In this document: piece after piece, positions 61,334-64,000 of the stretch | Layout: each line of letters opens with the position of its first letter | How positions within the stretch are numbered: position 1 is the stretch's first letter | From: JBOFBH01 sp051657715 | GTDB taxonomy: Bacteria; Actinomycetota; Actinomycetes; Actinomycetales; Angustibacteraceae | DNA: 64,000 nt | Assembly (NCBI GenBank): GCA_051657715.1 | Contig: JBOFLF010000064.1 | Span: forward strand, 335,236-399,235 | Direction: 5' to 3' | Position numbers and translations under genes: made by a program | The notes under the pieces: model-generated | What the model saw: the letters and a program-made list of their open reading frames with translations, nothing else | What the model was told of the DNA's origin: nothing | Databases searched by the model: none

Positions 61334-62632
61334 GTGTCCCGTGCCCTCCGTGACGTGGTCTTCATCGACGGCGTCCGCACTCCGTTCGGCAAGGCCGGCG
61401 ACCACGGCCTGTACGCCCAGACCCGCGCCGACGACTTGATCGTCTCCTGCATCCGGGAGCTGTTGCGGCGTAACCCTCAGCTGCCCCCTGACCGGATCGA
61501 CGACGTCGCGATCGCCGCCGCCACCCAGATCGGCGACCAGGGCCTGACCCTGGGTCGGATGGCCGCGTTGTTGGCCGGGCTCCCCCGGTCGGTCCCCGGC
61601 TTCTCGATCGACCGGATGTGCGCTGGCGCGATGACCGCGGTCACCACCACGGCGTCCGGGATCGCGTTCGGTGCCTACGACGTGGTGGTCGCCGGCGGTG
61701 TGGAGCACATGGGCCGGCACCCGATGGCGCAGGGCATGGATCCGAACCCACGGCTGATCGCGGAGAAACTCGTCGACCCGTCGGCGACCATTATGGGCGC
61801 TACCGCGGAGAACGTGCACGACCGCTTCCCAGCCATCACCCGGCAGCGCGCCGACGCCTTCGCCGCGATCAGCCAAGCCCGGCTCGCACAGGCGTACGCG
61901 CAGCAGCGGATCCAGCCTGACCTAGTGCCGGTGGCCATCCGGGACGCGGAGCACTCCTGGGCCCTCGCGGACACCGACGAGCCACCGCGGCCGGGGACCA
62001 CGGTGGCGGCGCTGGCTGAGCTGAAGACCCCGTTCCGCCCACACGGGCGGGTCACCGCCGGCAATGCCGCCGGACTGAACGACGGGGCCACCGCCTGCCT
62101 ACTGGCCGCCGCCGACGTCGCTCAGGAGCTCAGCCTGTCCCCGCGGATGCGGCTGGTCGCGTACGCGTTCGCCGGCGTCGAGGCGGAGGTGATGGGGCTC
62201 GGGCCAGTGCCGGCGACCGAGAAAGCCCTGCGTCAAGCTGGATTGAGCATGGCTGACATCGCCCTGATCGAGATCAACGAGGCGTTCGCCGTTCAGGTTC
62301 TGGCGTTCCTCGACCACTTCGGCATCGCGGACGACGATCTTCGGGTGAACCCGTACGGCGGGGCGATCGCGGTCGGCCACCCGTTGGCGTCCTCCGGCGT
62401 ACGGCTGATGACCCAGCTGGCCCGGCACTTCGCCGAGCAACCGGATGTTCAGTACGGCCTCACCACGATGTGCGTGGGCACCGGCATGGGCGGCGCGGTG
62501 ATCTGGGAGAACCCGCACCATCCGGCCTATGGCACTGGTGAGGTCGCCGCGGGTACCACCGCTGCCGCGGGCACCGCCACCAGCGACGAGGGGCCAGTGG
62601 TGCCCGTGAGCGGCGAGGAGGCTGCGGCCTGA
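61334..62632 (+). CDS. fadA: Acetyl-CoA acyltransferase (thiolase)
   Basis: 432 residues. It cleaves 3-ketoacyl-CoA to acetyl-CoA and a shortened acyl-CoA. The nucleophile Cys is in IDRMCAGAMTAV. Then come VTAGNAAGLNDGATACLLAA, NPYGGAIAVGHPLASSG (His) and LTTMCVGTGMGGA (second Cys). GTG 61334 follows AGGAGGAATC. The C-terminal 35 residues are an Ala/Thr/Gly-rich extension. The stop overlaps the fadB ATG by TGATG, giving a classic beta-oxidation operon. Confidence 0.95.
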   Translation: MSRALRDVVFIDGVRTPFGKAGDHGLYAQTRADDLIVSCIRELLRRNPQLPPDRIDDVAIAAATQIGDQGLTLGRMAALLAGLPRSVPGFSIDRMCAGAMTAVTTTASGIAFGAYDVVVAGGVEHMGRHPMAQGMDPNPRLIAEKLVDPSATIMGATAENVHDRFPAITRQRADAFAAISQARLAQAYAQQRIQPDLVPVAIRDAEHSWALADTDEPPRPGTTVAALAELKTPFRPHGRVTAGNAAGLNDGATACLLAAADVAQELSLSPRMRLVAYAFAGVEAEVMGLGPVPATEKALRQAGLSMADIALIEINEAFAVQVLAFLDHFGIADDDLRVNPYGGAIAVGHPLASSGVRLMTQLARHFAEQPDVQYGLTTMCVGTGMGGAVIWENPHHPAYGTGEVAAGTTAAAGTATSDEGPVVPVSGEEAAA

Positions 62633-64000
62633 TGACGACCACGCACGAGCCCACCGACAGCGCCACCGACGTCGACAACCTCGCGACCGCGGCTGGGCAG
62701 CTGGCCGCCGCCGCCACCGCAGAGCGGGCGACCAGCTTCCGCACCCGGGACGTCGTCCTGCCAGGAGGCGTCGGCACGCTGGCGCTCATCACCATGGACA
62801 ACGGGTTCGACCACACCAAGCCGACCACGTTCGGACCGCGGGGCCTGCTGAACCTCAAGGCGACCCTCGACGAGGTGGAACGTCGCGTCCGGGCCGGTGA
62901 GGTGGTCGCTGTCGGCCTCACCGGCAAGCCATTCGTCTTCGCGGCCGGTGCGGACCTCAAGGACATTGGCCTGCTCAGCACCCGAGAGCAGGCCCTGGTG
63001 ATCGGACGGTTCGGCCACCAGCAGTTCCGCCGACTCGGTGAGCTGCCGGTGCCGTCCTTCGCGTTCGTCAACGGCGCCGCGCTCGGCGGCGGCCTGGAGA
63101 TCGCGCTGCACGCGACGTACCGGACGATCTCCTCCGGCGCCGCGGCGGTCGCCTTGCCGGAGACCTTCCTCGGGCTGGTACCCGGCTGGGGCGGGGCGTA
63201 CCTGCTGCCGAATCTGGTCGGCCCGTCCACCGCGCTCACCGTGATCATCGAGAACCCGTTGAGCCAGAACCGGATGCTCAAGGGGCCGCAGGCCCATCAG
63301 CTGGGCCTGGCGGACGCGATGTTCGAGCCGGCGGACTTCCTCGTCGAGTCGGTGCGCTGGGCCGCGCGGGTCGTGGCCGGCGAGCTGCACGTGCAGCGTC
63401 CTGAGGTGGATCGGGACGCCACGACTTGGGACGCCGCGATCGCAGCCGCTCGCGCCGTCGTGGACGCACGGGTCGGTGGCGCGGCTCCGGCTCCGTACCG
63501 CGCACTTGACCTGGTGGCCGCAGCCCGCACCGTGGACCGGGACACCGGCTTCGCCGCCGAGGACGACGCGCTCGCCGGCCTGATCGGTGGGGAGGAGTTC
63601 CGCGCGAGCCTGTACGCGTTCGGCCTCGTCCAGCACCGGGCGAAACGGCCGGTTGGCGTGCCCGAGCCGCACCTGGCCCGGCCCGTGACCAAGGTCGGCG
63701 TGGTCGGGGCCGGCCTGATGGCCAGCCAGCTGGCGTTGCTGTTCGCCCGCCGCCTCGAGGTTCCCGTGGTGATGACCGACCTGGATCAGCAGCGGGTGGA
63801 CCGTGGCGTGTCGTCGGTGCACCGCGAGGTGGACGGCCTGGTCGCCAAGGGCCGCGTCCGACCAGACCTCGCGAACCGGCTCAAGGCATGGGTCACCGGG
63901 TCGACGTCCTCGGCGGTGTTCGCCGACGCCGACCTGGTGATCGAGGCGGTGTTCGAGGAGATGGCGGTCAAGCACCAGGTGTTCGCCGAGCTGGAGACCG
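62632..64000 (+). CDS. fadB: Fatty oxidation complex alpha subunit (partial, runs off the window)
   Basis: The first 456 codons are present with no stop. An enoyl-CoA hydratase domain comes first (TMDNGFDHTKPTTF, FVFAAGADLKDIGLL, AFVNGAALGGGLEIALHATY, ALPETFLGLVPGWGGAYLLP). A 3-hydroxyacyl-CoA dehydrogenase Rossmann motif follows (TKVGVVGAGLMASQLALLFA, then VIEAVFEEMAVKHQVFAELE). It hydrates and dehydrogenates enoyl-CoA and passes 3-ketoacyl-CoA to FadA. ATG 62632 overlaps the fadA stop. The N-terminal 35 residues are Ala/Thr-rich. Confidence 0.95.
   Translation, partial: MTTTHEPTDSATDVDNLATAAGQLAAAATAERATSFRTRDVVLPGGVGTLALITMDNGFDHTKPTTFGPRGLLNLKATLDEVERRVRAGEVVAVGLTGKPFVFAAGADLKDIGLLSTREQALVIGRFGHQQFRRLGELPVPSFAFVNGAALGGGLEIALHATYRTISSGAAAVALPETFLGLVPGWGGAYLLPNLVGPSTALTVIIENPLSQNRMLKGPQAHQLGLADAMFEPADFLVESVRWAARVVAGELHVQRPEVDRDATTWDAAIAAARAVVDARVGGAAPAPYRALDLVAAARTVDRDTGFAAEDDALAGLIGGEEFRASLYAFGLVQHRAKRPVGVPEPHLARPVTKVGVVGAGLMASQLALLFARRLEVPVVMTDLDQQRVDRGVSSVHREVDGLVAKGRVRPDLANRLKAWVTGSTSSAVFADADLVIEAVFEEMAVKHQVFAELET

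Overview
The window is about 70% GC, almost fully coding, rich in GTG starts and in 4-bp start/stop overlaps (GTGA or ATGA). It reads as chromosomal core DNA of a high-GC actinomycete. Lineage markers are an SsgB-like cell division protein, a PimA / acyltransferase / PI-phosphate synthase block for phosphatidylinositol mannosides, LigC with a Prim-PolC-like primase-polymerase, DUF3000, and the coproporphyrin-type heme genes hemE-hemY-chdC. Much of the order on the minus strand (aspS, hisS, MBL hydrolase, PPIase, relA, apt, secF-secD-yajC, ruvB-ruvA-ruvC, yebC, pdxT, pdxS, pimA, acyltransferase, pgsA, HIT, thrS) matches my memory of the Mycobacterium tuberculosis Rv2572c-Rv2614c region. No phage, plasmid, transposase, rRNA or CRISPR array was seen. 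I cannot name the species.

Layout: 1-4.3 kb holds the end of a thioredoxin-reductase-like gene, a cNMP-binding histidine kinase, aspS and a PilZ protein. 4.3-9.2 kb holds hisS, an MBL hydrolase, a membrane-anchored PPIase and a DUF349 protein. 9.3-20.7 kb is a long minus-strand block: class V aminotransferase, relA, apt, secFD/yajC, ruvBAC, yebC. 20.9-31.1 kb has pdxT, a VapBC pair, kynU, pdxS, the PIM lipid cluster, a HIT protein and thrS. 31.2-38 kb is more accessory: MOSC protein, four tRNAs (Val-CAC, Val-GAC, Cys, Gly), ssgB, a PabC-like lyase, an intracellular DNA/RNA nuclease behind a 55-residue ORF, a lipoprotein, a 51-residue ORF and a YihY protein. 38-46.6 kb is trehalose/glycogen metabolism (glgX-treY, antisense PPK2, treZ) plus a RibD-like reductase. 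46.9-50.5 kb has ligC and a Prim-PolC-like gene separated by an SRPBCC gene and a Phd/VapC pair. 50.6-64 kb has an exported nuclease, msrB, the heme genes, DUF3000, a degenerate response regulator, an RNase D-like protein, an amine-oxidase-like flavoprotein and a fadA-fadB operon cut by the window end.

How they work together: SecDF/YajC serve protein export. RuvABC resolve Holliday junctions. PdxS/PdxT make pyridoxal phosphate, the cofactor of the kynureninase, aminotransferase and PabC-like enzymes also encoded here. GlgX, TreY and TreZ turn glycogen into trehalose. HemE, HemY and ChdC are three steps of coproporphyrin-dependent heme synthesis. FadA/FadB perform beta-oxidation.

The less explained signals are: a TANNNT box exactly 6-7 nt before many start codons (leaderless transcription); two toxin-antitoxin operons with inverted repeats on such promoters; a tightly coupled 55-residue ORF plus cytosolic non-specific nuclease; repeat-driven expansions inside conserved proteins (SecD, RuvB, HisS, DUF349); and short tandem duplications clustered at gene 3' ends, several containing or touching the stop codon.
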